From Arthrobacter sp. H35-D1 (GTDB lineage: Bacteria > Actinomycetota > Actinomycetes > Actinomycetales > Micrococcaceae), in the NCBI RefSeq assembly GCF_030063185.1, contig NZ_JASISP010000002.1:62001-126000 (forward strand): a stretch of 64,000 nucleotides of DNA, in the 5' to 3' direction. The position numbers and the translations under genes were made by a program. Every line of letters begins with the position of its first letter. Position 1 is the first letter of the stretch. The notes beneath the pieces are model-generated. The model searched no databases and had not been told where the DNA came from. It worked only from the letters and a program-made list of their open reading frames with translations. Shown piece by piece: positions 52,490 through 60,974 of this stretch.

Positions 52490-53014
52490 GTGGAACCGTT
52501 GGATGATCCGAAGATGCCGCACAGCGTGCGCCCCTATGCGTCGGAGATCATGGCCATCACCGACAAAGTTTGTCTGGAACACCTGGATACGGAGTATGCC
52601 CAACTGTGCCGTCGGGTCATCGGGAAGTTGGCTCGCAAACGTCCTACCCCTCTGATTCGCGGCGACGTTCGCATTTGGGCGGGCGGCGTGCTCTATGCGG
52701 TCGGCCAGCTTAACTTTCTGTTTGACCCTGCTGAGGCAATGCACTTGAGCGCCGACCAACTTAGTGACTTGCTCGGAGTCAAGAAAACCACGATGGCCAA
52801 CAAGGCCAAGTTGCTCCGTGATCTGATCAAGCTCGACCGATTTGATCTCGAATTCACCAGCAAAAAGATACAAGAAAGCAATCCACTCACTTGGATGGTC
52901 CTCATCGATGGAATGCCCGTGGATGTACGCCGGCTTCCAGTGGAAATACAACGTCGCATCTTCGAAGATGGACTCATCCCCTATGTTCCAGGCGAGGATG
53001 CCAACCATGACTGA
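52490..53014 (+). CDS. DUF6398-like protein
   Basis: 174 aa from a GTG at 52490 with AGGAGG 4 nt upstream; an ATG at 52451 in frame is the alternative. The core ITDKVCLEHLDTEYAQLCRR, LARKRPTPLIRGDVRIWAGG, VLYAVGQLNFLFDPAEAMHL and LSDLLGVKKTTMANKAKLLR matches DUF6398 as recalled. It combines a helical domain with what looks like a transcription-factor-IIB/HTH-like segment (LGVKKTTMANKAKLL). Its last 8 nt overlap the next gene, so the two are coupled. The function is unknown. Confidence 0.75.
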   Translation: MEPLDDPKMPHSVRPYASEIMAITDKVCLEHLDTEYAQLCRRVIGKLARKRPTPLIRGDVRIWAGGVLYAVGQLNFLFDPAEAMHLSADQLSDLLGVKKTTMANKAKLLRDLIKLDRFDLEFTSKKIQESNPLTWMVLIDGMPVDVRRLPVEIQRRIFEDGLIPYVPGEDANHD

Positions 53015-54758
53015 AAACCCGGCCACCCTTCACAAATTCCTCACCGACCTGCATCGCCAGCTGGAACAGATGTCACCCGAAGTGATCCGTCAAGCGCTGT
53101 TCAACCATGCGGAACGGTTGGCAGCGTCCGAGCGTGGATCTTTCCTAAACAGCTTCTCCGTCGGTCAGCCCAGCGAACCGGACATCGTGAACGAAATGGC
53201 CGACAATCAGCAGCCTGTCCCGGACCTGTCCTGGCCGATTGAACACGACCAGTTACTTGAAGAGATTGACGATTTCGTCGAGCGTGTCGAAAGCGGCGCC
53301 TACTTCCAGGGGTTTGGGTGGGATGGAGAGATCCATGACGAACGTTCCTTCGGTGACGAATCATGGGTGGACGAAATGGAGGACTACTTCGCCGCCGCGA
53401 ATGATACGTTCCACTCCGGACGGCTCGGTCTAGCCAGAGCCATCTACGGCAAGCTCTTCGATGCGCTGGAACTCGATGAAGAGGTAGGAACCTTCTGCGG
53501 CTCCGAACCAGCATTGTCGATGATAGGCGTCGAATTGGACGAAGCCATGAGCCGATACCTTCGCACCGTCTACGAAACCACGGCGCTTCCAGAGCGCGCG
53601 AGTGAGTTAATCACCGCGTGGCTCAGCCTCCCCACACCCTACGCTGCGCCAACCCTGGGGGCGGTCCGCGAATGCAGGCTGCCAGAACTGCCCGAGTTCG
53701 AACAGTTCCTCTCCTCATGGATCGATGAACTGCGGGCCTTGGAACGCCACGACCGACCAGCACATAATTTGTTGGTCGAAGCAATCCAGCTGGGTGAAGG
53801 AATTGACGGGCTGGGCACACTGGCACGCCAAACTGGATCTGCCCAGGGATCCTTCTATCTTGACTGGGTACAAGCATTGCGCGCCGCCGGGCGAATCACC
53901 GAGGCCGCGGATGCCGCCCGTGAAGCGCTGGCCACCGCTGGAGCAACTGCTGTGGTTCGGGCTGAAACGGCCGGGGAACTGGCCGAGCTCAGCGCCGGTG
54001 ACCCAACCGTAGTCCTTGAAGCACGGCGTCTGGCTTGGCGTGCCCGGCCGAACCTTGCACGGCTGTTGGCCCTCCATTATGCGGCGGCTCAGACAACTGG
54101 TCCCACCCAGGTCATGGCCGAAGAACTTGCTGCCTTCGAATCCCGAGAACAGCGTTCAGGCCTGGGGCAGTCGCTCTACACGTCCCTCATGCTCCTGGCC
54201 GGAGAAGTCGAGCAGGCCACGCATCTATTGGCGCAGCCACCGGAACACCATCTGGACGAACTGTCCAGTACCATTTTGGTACCGTATCTGCTCATCTCCG
54301 GTTGCGGTGGACTGACCCATCCCGAGTCTTCCAAGACTGGGTTGATTGAATACTTGAACACCGTCGGTGGGCATTCCTGGCCATTCTCCAGCGAACCGCA
54401 CGACGCTGTGGTTCGCAGTGATGGGGGAATACCAACATTGGCTCAATTATTGAGCACGCAAATTTCCTCCGAAACCGCCACCTCCGCAGCATTGAGCTTC
54501 AGGCTGGATGTTGCCCTCAAGCAGATGGGGCGCCAGGTCGATGACATCGTCTCAAACAAACAACGGGGCCGCTATGCGAAAGCCGCCGAATGGTTGCTCC
54601 ACGGAGCAGAGGCGCTGGCACTGGCCCGCGGCGGTGCCTCCGGCCGCGCATGGTTGCAGGATTGGAGCACCAGGTACCCGCGGCACGTCGCTTTCCGCAG
54701 AGAATTGGATCGGGTTATGCAGCGAACACCACTCGCGGTCACCAGTTTCGATGCATGA
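53007..54758 (+). CDS. 583-aa helical (TPR-like) protein, unknown function
   Basis: The ATG at 53007 lies inside the last codons of the DUF6398-like gene (ATGACTGA overlap). After an N-terminal helical stretch with IRQALFNHAERLAASERGSF comes an acidic segment (DFVERVESGAYFQGFGWDGE), then WVDEMEDYFAAANDTFHSGR and LGLARAIYGKLFDALELDEE, and repeated helix pairs. The C-terminus (AKAAEWLLHGAEALALARGG, WLQDWSTRYPRHVAFRRELD) resembles the helical tails of SWIM zinc-finger proteins, although no CxCxnCxH finger is present. It may be a scaffold or regulatory partner of the DUF6398-like protein. Confidence 0.7.
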   Translation: MTENPATLHKFLTDLHRQLEQMSPEVIRQALFNHAERLAASERGSFLNSFSVGQPSEPDIVNEMADNQQPVPDLSWPIEHDQLLEEIDDFVERVESGAYFQGFGWDGEIHDERSFGDESWVDEMEDYFAAANDTFHSGRLGLARAIYGKLFDALELDEEVGTFCGSEPALSMIGVELDEAMSRYLRTVYETTALPERASELITAWLSLPTPYAAPTLGAVRECRLPELPEFEQFLSSWIDELRALERHDRPAHNLLVEAIQLGEGIDGLGTLARQTGSAQGSFYLDWVQALRAAGRITEAADAAREALATAGATAVVRAETAGELAELSAGDPTVVLEARRLAWRARPNLARLLALHYAAAQTTGPTQVMAEELAAFESREQRSGLGQSLYTSLMLLAGEVEQATHLLAQPPEHHLDELSSTILVPYLLISGCGGLTHPESSKTGLIEYLNTVGGHSWPFSSEPHDAVVRSDGGIPTLAQLLSTQISSETATSAALSFRLDVALKQMGRQVDDIVSNKQRGRYAKAAEWLLHGAEALALARGGASGRAWLQDWSTRYPRHVAFRRELDRVMQRTPLAVTSFDA

Positions 54759-55099
54759 AGGATCGCGCGTGCACCGACTCCCCACGGGACCACGGGGAAC
54801 TTGGTCCCTTTTCGACTGAAACCACCAACTGACTCGCTGGTCAGCTGACTCACAGGTACGTCGGAAGCGCCTGCTCAGCCCGAAAAAGCAAGTGGAACTC
54901 CCTGCCTACGGGAAGTTCAGCCGGCCTTCCCATGGGCAAGCCCTCCTAAAGACTTGGAAGTCCCAACTTCGTTGGGAGAGGGCGGCCGATGCGTAAGCTG
55001 GCTGACCCACCGTCCACGATTTGCGGACAACCTCAACTGGCATTGCCCGAGTTTTTCCAAGATCACGCCGGCAGCAACATGGTTTGCCAAGGATCTTTG
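54759..55099. other. 341-bp gap without a credible gene
   Basis: Between the 583-aa gene and a doubtful minus-strand gene. Short direct repeats AAGGATC and TCAGTGAGCAG-like words occur near 55090-55110. Nothing else is recognisable. Confidence 0.4.
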
Positions 55100-55657
55100 T
55101 CAAGGATCAGTGAGCAGCAGGACTATGTGCACCCGAAGGGTCAAGTACCAAATACGATTCAGAGTCGGGTGCTGCCCGGTGTCCTCGCCAAGCTCACCCA
55201 CCTTCAGCTCGAGCGGGTCACCACTGGGTATACGGATCTGCGAGTGGTAAGGCTGGAAGCTCGGATGAGCAGGCCCGCCTGTGGCACGGCCATGCCGCCA
55301 TTTGCCTTCGTCATCGTGGAGGACCACCTCGATCCGGTCACCGACCAGTCGCCTGTCAATGACTTGCCTTGGCAGCACCGCAGATACAACTACCAGCAGC
55401 GCGACAATGACCAGCAGTGCGAACCCTGACTGACCTTGACTGTCCTGATCGAAAAATATTGGCAGAGGAAGGACTGTTCCCGCAGGGGGAGCGATTGCGG
55501 GACCTGTGCAGCCTCGTTTTCGGTAGCAAGGTTGGTCGCGGGGTTGGAGTACTTCACCGTTGGTCCGGAACAGGCTGCTCCAGTTGCGCCGGCCCGCGAA
55601 ATACCCCGGCTGCGGTACCCGGATACAGCCCCCGGACGACGATTGGAAGCGCAGCAC
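55100..55657 (-). CDS. Doubtful single-pass membrane protein
   Basis: Up to 185 aa; the start is uncertain and may lie well inside. A clear hydrophobic helix (FALLVIVALLVVVSAVLP) is followed by a soluble part with RRLVGDRIEVVLHDDEGKW, PSFQPYHSQIRIPSGDPLEL and LNRIWYLTLRVHIVLLL. The region before the helix is Arg/Pro/Gly-rich and looks non-coding. A plus-strand frame competes for the same DNA. Kept because the helix and the strand-like periodicity look genuine; function unknown. Confidence 0.3.
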   Translation of the reverse strand: MLRFQSSSGGCIRVPQPGYFAGRRNWSSLFRTNGEVLQPRDQPCYRKRGCTGPAIAPPAGTVLPLPIFFDQDSQGQSGFALLVIVALLVVVSAVLPRQVIDRRLVGDRIEVVLHDDEGKWRHGRATGGPAHPSFQPYHSQIRIPSGDPLELKVGELGEDTGQHPTLNRIWYLTLRVHIVLLLTDP

Positions 55658-55673
55658 GGTCGATACTCAAATT

Positions 55674-56681
55674 ATGAAGACAACAACCGCTGGATCGCCT
55701 CAGTGCGAGATGGCTGTCAGCATGCAGGCGGCCGCCAAGAGCTATGCACGGCACCCTTCCGTGCACCCACTGGACCTTGAGGTCCGCTGCGGTGAAACCG
55801 TCGCGCTGCCGGGACCCAACGGGGCCGGAAAGTCGACGGCCATCGGCATGATGCTGGGTCTTGTCCTCCCGGATACCGGAAGGGTCAGAGTGGCAGGCCA
55901 CACACCCCGCGCAGCCGTGGCCGGAGGACGGATTGCAGCAATGCTGCAGGATTCCGGCATGATGCCCGGCGTGCGGGTTGCCGAACTCGTGCGGTTCGGA
56001 GAGCGGCTCTACCCGAACCCGCTGCCCTGCGCGGAGGCACTGGAAGTCGCCGGACTCACCTCCGAACGCAGCAGACGCGTGGACAAACTCTCAGGCGGCC
56101 AGTCGCAACGGCTCCGATTCGCACTGGCCGTCGTGGCGAATCCCGAGATCCTGATCCTCGACGAACCCACCCGGGCCATGGACGTCCGCGGCCGTGCCGA
56201 GTTCTGGGAGACCATGCGCGCCTTCGCCGCCAAGAGCCGCACGCTGCTTTTCGCCAGCCACTACCTCGACGAAGTGGACAACAACGCTGAACGCGTGGTC
56301 TTGCTGGCCTCCGGCCGTGTCATCGCAGACGACACGCCTGCCCGAATTCGGACGCAAACCGGCGTCAGCGTTGTCCAGGTGTTTCTGACGGGCAGCACCG
56401 ACTGGATCGGCAGGTTCGACGGCGTGTCCGACGTCCAGGTGCGCGGGGACCGCGTGAGAATCAAGACCACGGCCCCGGATGCGTTGGTCGCTGCGGTCGT
56501 TGGCGGCTTGCAGGACTGGCACGGCATCAACGTCAGCCCGCCGAGCCTTGACGAATCCTTCCTTGCCCTGACCGGCAGTGCCGCCACCGTCAGCGCCGCC
56601 ACCGCGCATTCCGCGGCGGAGAACACGGGCACCCACACCACAATTTCCAGTCGTGATGACCACCTATTTTCTTCGTCTTGA
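55674..56681 (+). CDS. ABC transporter ATP-binding protein (drug/antibiotic exporter type)
   Basis: 335 aa from the ATG at 55674. Nucleotide-binding domain: Walker A LPGPNGAGKSTAIGMMLG, Q-loop AAMLQDSGMMPGVRVAE, signature KLSGGQSQRLRFALAVV, Walker B PEILILDEPTRAMD, and switch His in LLFASHYLDEVDN. The C-terminal part (about 225-320) is the substrate- or dimerisation-related tail of DrrA-like ATPases. It overlaps the permease gene by 26 nt. With that gene and the downstream two-component system it forms the common actinobacterial exporter-plus-regulator locus. Confidence 0.93.
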   Translation: MKTTTAGSPQCEMAVSMQAAAKSYARHPSVHPLDLEVRCGETVALPGPNGAGKSTAIGMMLGLVLPDTGRVRVAGHTPRAAVAGGRIAAMLQDSGMMPGVRVAELVRFGERLYPNPLPCAEALEVAGLTSERSRRVDKLSGGQSQRLRFALAVVANPEILILDEPTRAMDVRGRAEFWETMRAFAAKSRTLLFASHYLDEVDNNAERVVLLASGRVIADDTPARIRTQTGVSVVQVFLTGSTDWIGRFDGVSDVQVRGDRVRIKTTAPDALVAAVVGGLQDWHGINVSPPSLDESFLALTGSAATVSAATAHSAAENTGTHTTISSRDDHLFSSS

Positions 56682-57525
56682 AATAGTTCGGATGCTGCGC
56701 GATCCGAAATACCTGGCACTCGCGGTCGGCGCGCCGATCGGCTTCTACCTGTTGTTCGCCACCCTGTTCGGCACCCTGTTCGGCGGCGGGCACACTGCAC
56801 CGGGCCAGCTTCCGGGCACGGTGGAGATTATGGTGGAGATCATGGTGGCCATGGCCGCCTACGGCGCCATCTGGGCCGTGATTTCAACAACGGGACCGCG
56901 CATTGCCGAAGAACGGCAGATCGGCTGGCTCGAGCAAGTGCGCGCCATGCCGCTGTCGGCCGCTTCGGCGCTCGGTTCCAAGGTCGTGGCGAGCGTCGCC
57001 ACGGCGCTTCCCGCGGTCATTCTGGTTTGTGTGACGGCCGCCGTCGTGAAAGGCGTGCAGCTTTCAATGGGCCAGTGGGTGGCCTTGGTGGTGGCCATCT
57101 GGCTTGGAAGCATCCCGTTCGCGGCACTCGGGATCGCACTCGGCTTTGCCGTGGGTGCCGACTTCGCGTATCCGCTCAGTTACGGGCTCAACATGGCGAT
57201 GTCGGCGCTCGGCGGGCTATGGGTCCCGCCGTCCGTTCTTCCCGCGGCCACCATGCTGAACGTTGCGTATTGGCTGCCCACCTACCATCTGGCCAAGCTG
57301 GGGTGGGCCATCGCTGCGGGCGAGCTGCCGGACGTGGCCAGCGTGCTCAACCTGCTCGGGTGGACGGCCGGGTTGGCCGTGCTGGTGCTCATCGCGTACC
57401 TGCGCCCGGCCCGGAGGATGGGAGCACGCGCTGCGACCGGCCCAGCGACGGATCCAGGCCTGGCCACGGATCCAAGTTTGGCACCGGATCCAAGCGCCGC
57501 GGGCACGGATAGACTTGCCACATGA
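56656..57525 (+). CDS. ABC-2 type transporter permease
   Basis: 289 aa from the ATG at 56656. Six membrane helices, including PKYLALAVGAPIGFYLLFAT, MAAYGAIWAVISTTGPRIAE, SKVVASVATALPAVILVCVT and LLGWTAGLAVLVLIAYLRPA, with RQIGWLEQVRAMPLSAASAL between the second and third, as in the DrrB/YhgE-like fold. The C-terminal 30 residues carry a repeated TDPGLATDPSLAPDPS tail. The start lies inside the ATPase gene and the stop overlaps the kinase gene by 4 nt, so all are co-translated. Confidence 0.93.
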   Translation: MTTYFLRLEIVRMLRDPKYLALAVGAPIGFYLLFATLFGTLFGGGHTAPGQLPGTVEIMVEIMVAMAAYGAIWAVISTTGPRIAEERQIGWLEQVRAMPLSAASALGSKVVASVATALPAVILVCVTAAVVKGVQLSMGQWVALVVAIWLGSIPFAALGIALGFAVGADFAYPLSYGLNMAMSALGGLWVPPSVLPAATMLNVAYWLPTYHLAKLGWAIAAGELPDVASVLNLLGWTAGLAVLVLIAYLRPARRMGARAATGPATDPGLATDPSLAPDPSAAGTDRLAT

Positions 57526-58818
57526 ACATCGCGGCCCGAAAGGTACGCACACCGAATCGCGTGGCGCAGCTGCGAGCCGATCTTGGACTCGTCGCGGCGA
57601 TGGCTCTCGTGGTCTCGGCCGGAGTCGCCTTCGAGGTCGCCGGAGCAACCCCGCCCGTCCCGTGGCCACCGGGAGCCTACTTGCTCGGTGTTGGGGCGTC
57701 CTCCGTTCTCCTGATCCGACGCACGCGACCCGTTGAAGGCGGAATCACCATCGTGGTGCTCGTTGTGGTCTACCACTTCCTCGGTTACCCCGGTGCGGCG
57801 CTGGCGCTGTTCGCGGCCTTGTACTTCATCGCGGCCACGGACCTGGCGATGGGCAGGTTCCTGACCGGGATCGCCTTGATTCTCGCGTGGCAGGTCACTA
57901 CTTCCCTGCCTCCGGCCTCGGTGCACTGGTATTAGTTTGCCATCCTGGGCCCGGGGGTGGGAATGCTCGCCGCCGTCGTGCTGGGGGCGGTCGCAGGCCA
58001 GGCACGCCGGGGAAATGTGCGTGCGCTTGAAGCCGAGCGGGTGCGGTTGCGCGAACGCTTGGCTGAGGAACGGCTGGGCACGGCACGCGAATTGCACGAT
58101 GCCCTAGCACATACTGTTTCTGCCATCTCGGTCCAGAGCGGTGTTGCCCTTGACGCGTTCGACGGCGCCCCTGAGCAGGCGCGTGCAGCGATCGCGCAGG
58201 TGCGCACGCTGGCCCGGCGGGTGCTTCCGGAACCGCGGCGCACCCTTGCGCTGCTTCGCGACGAGGACCATCCCGGCCAGCCGCTGGCGCCGCAGCCGGG
58301 GTTGGCAAAGATCGGGGATCTTGTTGAGCATGCCCGCCGTCTGGGCCGGCACGTGGGAACCGAACTGGTGGTGCCCGAATCCGGCATGACGGCGTTTATC
58401 GAGCTGACCACCTACCGTGTGGTGTAGGAGGCGTTGACGAATGTCATCCTTCATGCGCAAGCACGCCATGCTGCGCTCGTGGTGCGAGCCGACGGCGACC
58501 GGCTGTGCATCAGCGTTGCCGACGATGGGCGGGGCGAACCGCCAACACCCGGACGGCAGGACGGAAGGCCGGACGGCAGGACGGAAGGCCGGCGCGGCAG
58601 GACGGAAGGCCGGCGCGGCAGGACGGAAGGCCGGCGCGGCAGGACGGAAGGCCGGCGCGGCAGGACGGAAGGCCGGCGCGGCAGGACGGAAGGCCGGCGC
58701 CTTGGCCTTCTCGGCATGCATGAGCGGGTCGAGGCGGTCGGTGGCACGGTCACCGCGGGAGGCACGGAGCGGTGGCGGGTTCCTTGTCACCGCCACGATT
58801 CCGTTGGCGGCACCATGA
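57522..58818 (+). pseudogene. Histidine kinase gene broken by two TAG codons, a frameshift and a repeat array
   Basis: The frame starts at 57522 with five or six membrane helices (LGLVAAMALVVSAGVAFEVA, GGITIVVLVVVYHFLGYPGA). It hits TAG at 57933-57935 and resumes in the same frame with the HisKA_3 domain (LGTARELHDALAHTVSAISV, phospho-His in ELHDALAH). It hits TAG again at 58425-58427 between YRVV and EALTN, where the family has Gln (CAG to TAG), and continues through the HATPase N box (EALTNVILHAQAR, VADDGRGE). The ATP lid is replaced by 21-bp repeats before LGLLGMHERVEAVGGTV. The true C-terminus (GGGFLVTATIPLAAP) lies in the +1 frame, so a frameshift occurred near 58758-58772. Its stop overlaps the response-regulator start. 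Confidence 0.88.
58550..58702 (+). repeat. 21-bp tandem repeat array inside the kinase gene
   Basis: About six identical units of CGGCAGGACGGAAGGCCGGC plus one base, with a diverged seventh copy at the 5' side, encode repeated GRTEGRR. The unit length is a multiple of three, so every frame stays open on both strands, creating spurious ORFs here. It lies in the ATP-lid region between the N box and G box of the kinase. Confidence 0.9.
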
Positions 58819-59483
58819 CGATCCGCGTTGTTCTCGCCGACGACCAGCCCCTCATCCTCGAGGGTTTCCGTGCGATTCTCGAACGTGACGGCGGCATCGC
58901 TGTTGTCGGTGCGGCAGCCAACGGCAAAACCGCCGTCGAACTCGTGCAAAGGCTGCGGCCCGACGTCGTGATCATGGACATCCGGATGCCGGAACTCGAC
59001 TGGATCTCAGCAACCTGGATGCTCACCGCACGCCCGGAGCTTGCCGGGACGAAGGTGCTTGTCGTCACGGCCTACGAACTCGATTCTGCCGTATATGAGG
59101 CCCTTCGCGCCGGGGCCAGCGGCTTTTTGCTCAAAGACATGGAGCCTGCGGAACTGCGACGGGCGGTCCATGTTGTCGCCGCCGGCGAGGCTCTGCTGGC
59201 ACCGCGCGTCACGCGGCGGCTCATCAACCAATTCGTGTCCCGCCCGCATCCGGATGTCCAGCACACAAAAAAGCTGGCTTTGTTGACCGCACGCGAAAAA
59301 GAGATCGTTGCGCTGGTCGGGGCGGGTCTGAGCAACGCAGATATCGCCAACGGGCTGTTCCTCAGTCCAGCCACTGCGAAAACGCATGTCACCAGGGCGA
59401 TGGTCAAGACCGGCGCGCACGACCGCGCACAACTGGTGGTCTTCGCCTACAGCACAGGGCTGGCGGGCACTCCCCAGACCTAA
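58815..59483 (+). CDS. LuxR-type response regulator
   Basis: 222 aa from the ATG at 58815, which overlaps the kinase stop (ATGA). The receiver domain has the acidic pair LADDQPLILEGF, phospho-acceptor Asp in DVVIMDIRMPELDW, Thr in VLVVTAYELDSAV and Lys in ASGFLLKDMEPAEL. The C-terminal LuxR HTH is LTAREKEIVALVGAGLSNAD, IANGLFLSPATAKTHVTRAM. It is intact, unlike its cognate kinase, so it may now be unphosphorylated, driven by small phosphodonors, or served by another kinase. Probable targets are its own exporter operon genes. Confidence 0.95.
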   Translation: MTIRVVLADDQPLILEGFRAILERDGGIAVVGAAANGKTAVELVQRLRPDVVIMDIRMPELDWISATWMLTARPELAGTKVLVVTAYELDSAVYEALRAGASGFLLKDMEPAELRRAVHVVAAGEALLAPRVTRRLINQFVSRPHPDVQHTKKLALLTAREKEIVALVGAGLSNADIANGLFLSPATAKTHVTRAMVKTGAHDRAQLVVFAYSTGLAGTPQT

Positions 59484-59510
59484 ACAGGAAGGACACAGCC
59501 GGGAAGCGTT

Positions 59511-60788
59511 CTAGCGCGAGGCGTACTGCTCGAAGGGGATGTTCCAGTCGCCGAATCCGTCGGTGGGAGCGATCGTCTCGTTGGGCGTGCCCACGGTGTG
59601 GACAATGTCGCCCGGGCGCATGTTCTCAAACACCCAGCCGGCTCCCTCCGCAGACAGGCCGATGCAGCCGTGCGAAAGATTCGTTGTACCCAGGTACGGC
59701 ATGGCGGATTTGGTGGCCTGGTGGATGAAGATGCCGCTGTTGGAAAGACGGGTGGCGTATTCCACGTCAACGGAACCGTAGTCGCCCGGGTCGCCGGGCT
59801 TCAGCCCAATGCTTGAGGCCTTGAACGTGGCGTAGCGCTGCTTGTCCGCCGTGAGCACCATATAGCCGGACGCCGACGGGAACGCCTCATCGCCCATGGT
59901 TGCCGGGAAGGTGCGAGCCACCTGGTCGTTGACAAGGATACTCACGCTCAGGGCGGCCGCATCAGCCTCCATGACAACTTTGTCGCCGATGTTGACGTTG
60001 TAGCTCTTGTTGAAGTTGCCGATCATGCCGTTGCCAATGTCCATGCCGAAGAGCTTCATGTCCACGTTGACCACTGAGTTGGCCGGCCAGTAATCAGCGG
60101 TGCGGTAGCGCACCTTGGTGTCCGAGTACCAGCGGAAGGCACCCGGCTGGCCGGTGCTGCTGGTGATCGTGATGGCCTTTTCCACGGCTTCCTTGTTCGC
60201 GACCGGTTCGCTGAAATTGAACTCCAGCGGCTGGGCCACACCCACGGTGGCGTCGGCACCCGGGTACATGGCGGCGTCGGCCTCGTGCGATGCCGGAACT
60301 GTCGTGAAGGTGCTGGCCTTGTGCTGCTGGGCCCCCACCGAGTCGACGGCGGTGACGTCAAGGGTGTATGCCGTATCAAATTTCAGTGGCGTCGTCGCCG
60401 TCCACGTGCCGCCGTCGTCGGAGAGCTTTCCGTCGCTGACGGCACCGGTGGCTGTTTCCTTCAAGACCACATTGGACATCTTGCCGTGCTCCACCGTGGC
60501 AACAACCGGCTTGGTCGGGTTCACAAAGGTCGTGCCGGTGGCCGGATTCAGGGTCAGCACGGCCGGCACCTCCGCAACGGGAGGGGCGGGGGTCGTCTCC
60601 GGAGCGCTCGGCCCGGCACTGTCCGAACTCGACGGCGAGTCCTGCCCTGCCGCGGTGGAGGTCCCGGGCAGCCACGAATTGGCCACCGCAACACCTACTC
60701 CGCCGCCGGCAACAACCAGTGCGATGAGAGTGATCAACGCAATTTTCCAGCCGCGGCGGGGCTTCTGCGTCTCGTTCAACTCAGCCAT
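59511..60788 (-). CDS. L,D-transpeptidase with Ig-like domains (YkuD family)
   Basis: 425 aa from the ATG at 60788, 5 nt after GGGGAG. A short cytoplasmic N-terminus and one membrane helix (IALITLIALVVAGGGVGVAV) are followed by a Ser/Pro/Ala linker, two Ig-like domains (about 75-285), and the YkuD catalytic domain with IFIHQATKSAMPYLGTTNLS and the Cys in SHGCIGLSAEGAGWVF. It makes or remodels 3-3 peptidoglycan cross-links outside the membrane, as the LdtMt2-like enzymes of actinobacteria do. It ends 28 bp from the convergent response-regulator gene. Confidence 0.94.
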   Translation of the reverse strand: MAELNETQKPRRGWKIALITLIALVVAGGGVGVAVANSWLPGTSTAAGQDSPSSSDSAGPSAPETTPAPPVAEVPAVLTLNPATGTTFVNPTKPVVATVEHGKMSNVVLKETATGAVSDGKLSDDGGTWTATTPLKFDTAYTLDVTAVDSVGAQQHKASTFTTVPASHEADAAMYPGADATVGVAQPLEFNFSEPVANKEAVEKAITITSSTGQPGAFRWYSDTKVRYRTADYWPANSVVNVDMKLFGMDIGNGMIGNFNKSYNVNIGDKVVMEADAAALSVSILVNDQVARTFPATMGDEAFPSASGYMVLTADKQRYATFKASSIGLKPGDPGDYGSVDVEYATRLSNSGIFIHQATKSAMPYLGTTNLSHGCIGLSAEGAGWVFENMRPGDIVHTVGTPNETIAPTDGFGDWNIPFEQYASR

Positions 60789-60974
60789 GCAAACTCCCCA
60801 TTCAGTGGACCCGTGCAACAATCCTCAACAGTGGCGCCTGGTGCGCCAACCAACTATTTTACGGCATGTTTATCCAACGTATGGTGTTTTGCTGTGCGTG
60901 GGCAATGAACGAGACCGGACTGTTGCACAGGGTTGCAATTCGATGCCGCCCCTGTCCCGCACTGTCCTGCGCTG

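Noticed and set aside
57933-58427. Amber codon reassigned to an amino acid
   Set aside because: TAG ends several healthy genes here (the MoxR and RDD genes, for example), so it is a normal stop. The kinase also has a frameshift, which readthrough would not repair.
58104-58949. Repeated frames across 58.1-58.9 kb, including (RPSVLP)n and (AGRKAG)n products
   Set aside because: They come from the 21-bp repeat, whose length keeps all six frames open; outside the repeat none resembles a protein except the kinase and regulator frames.
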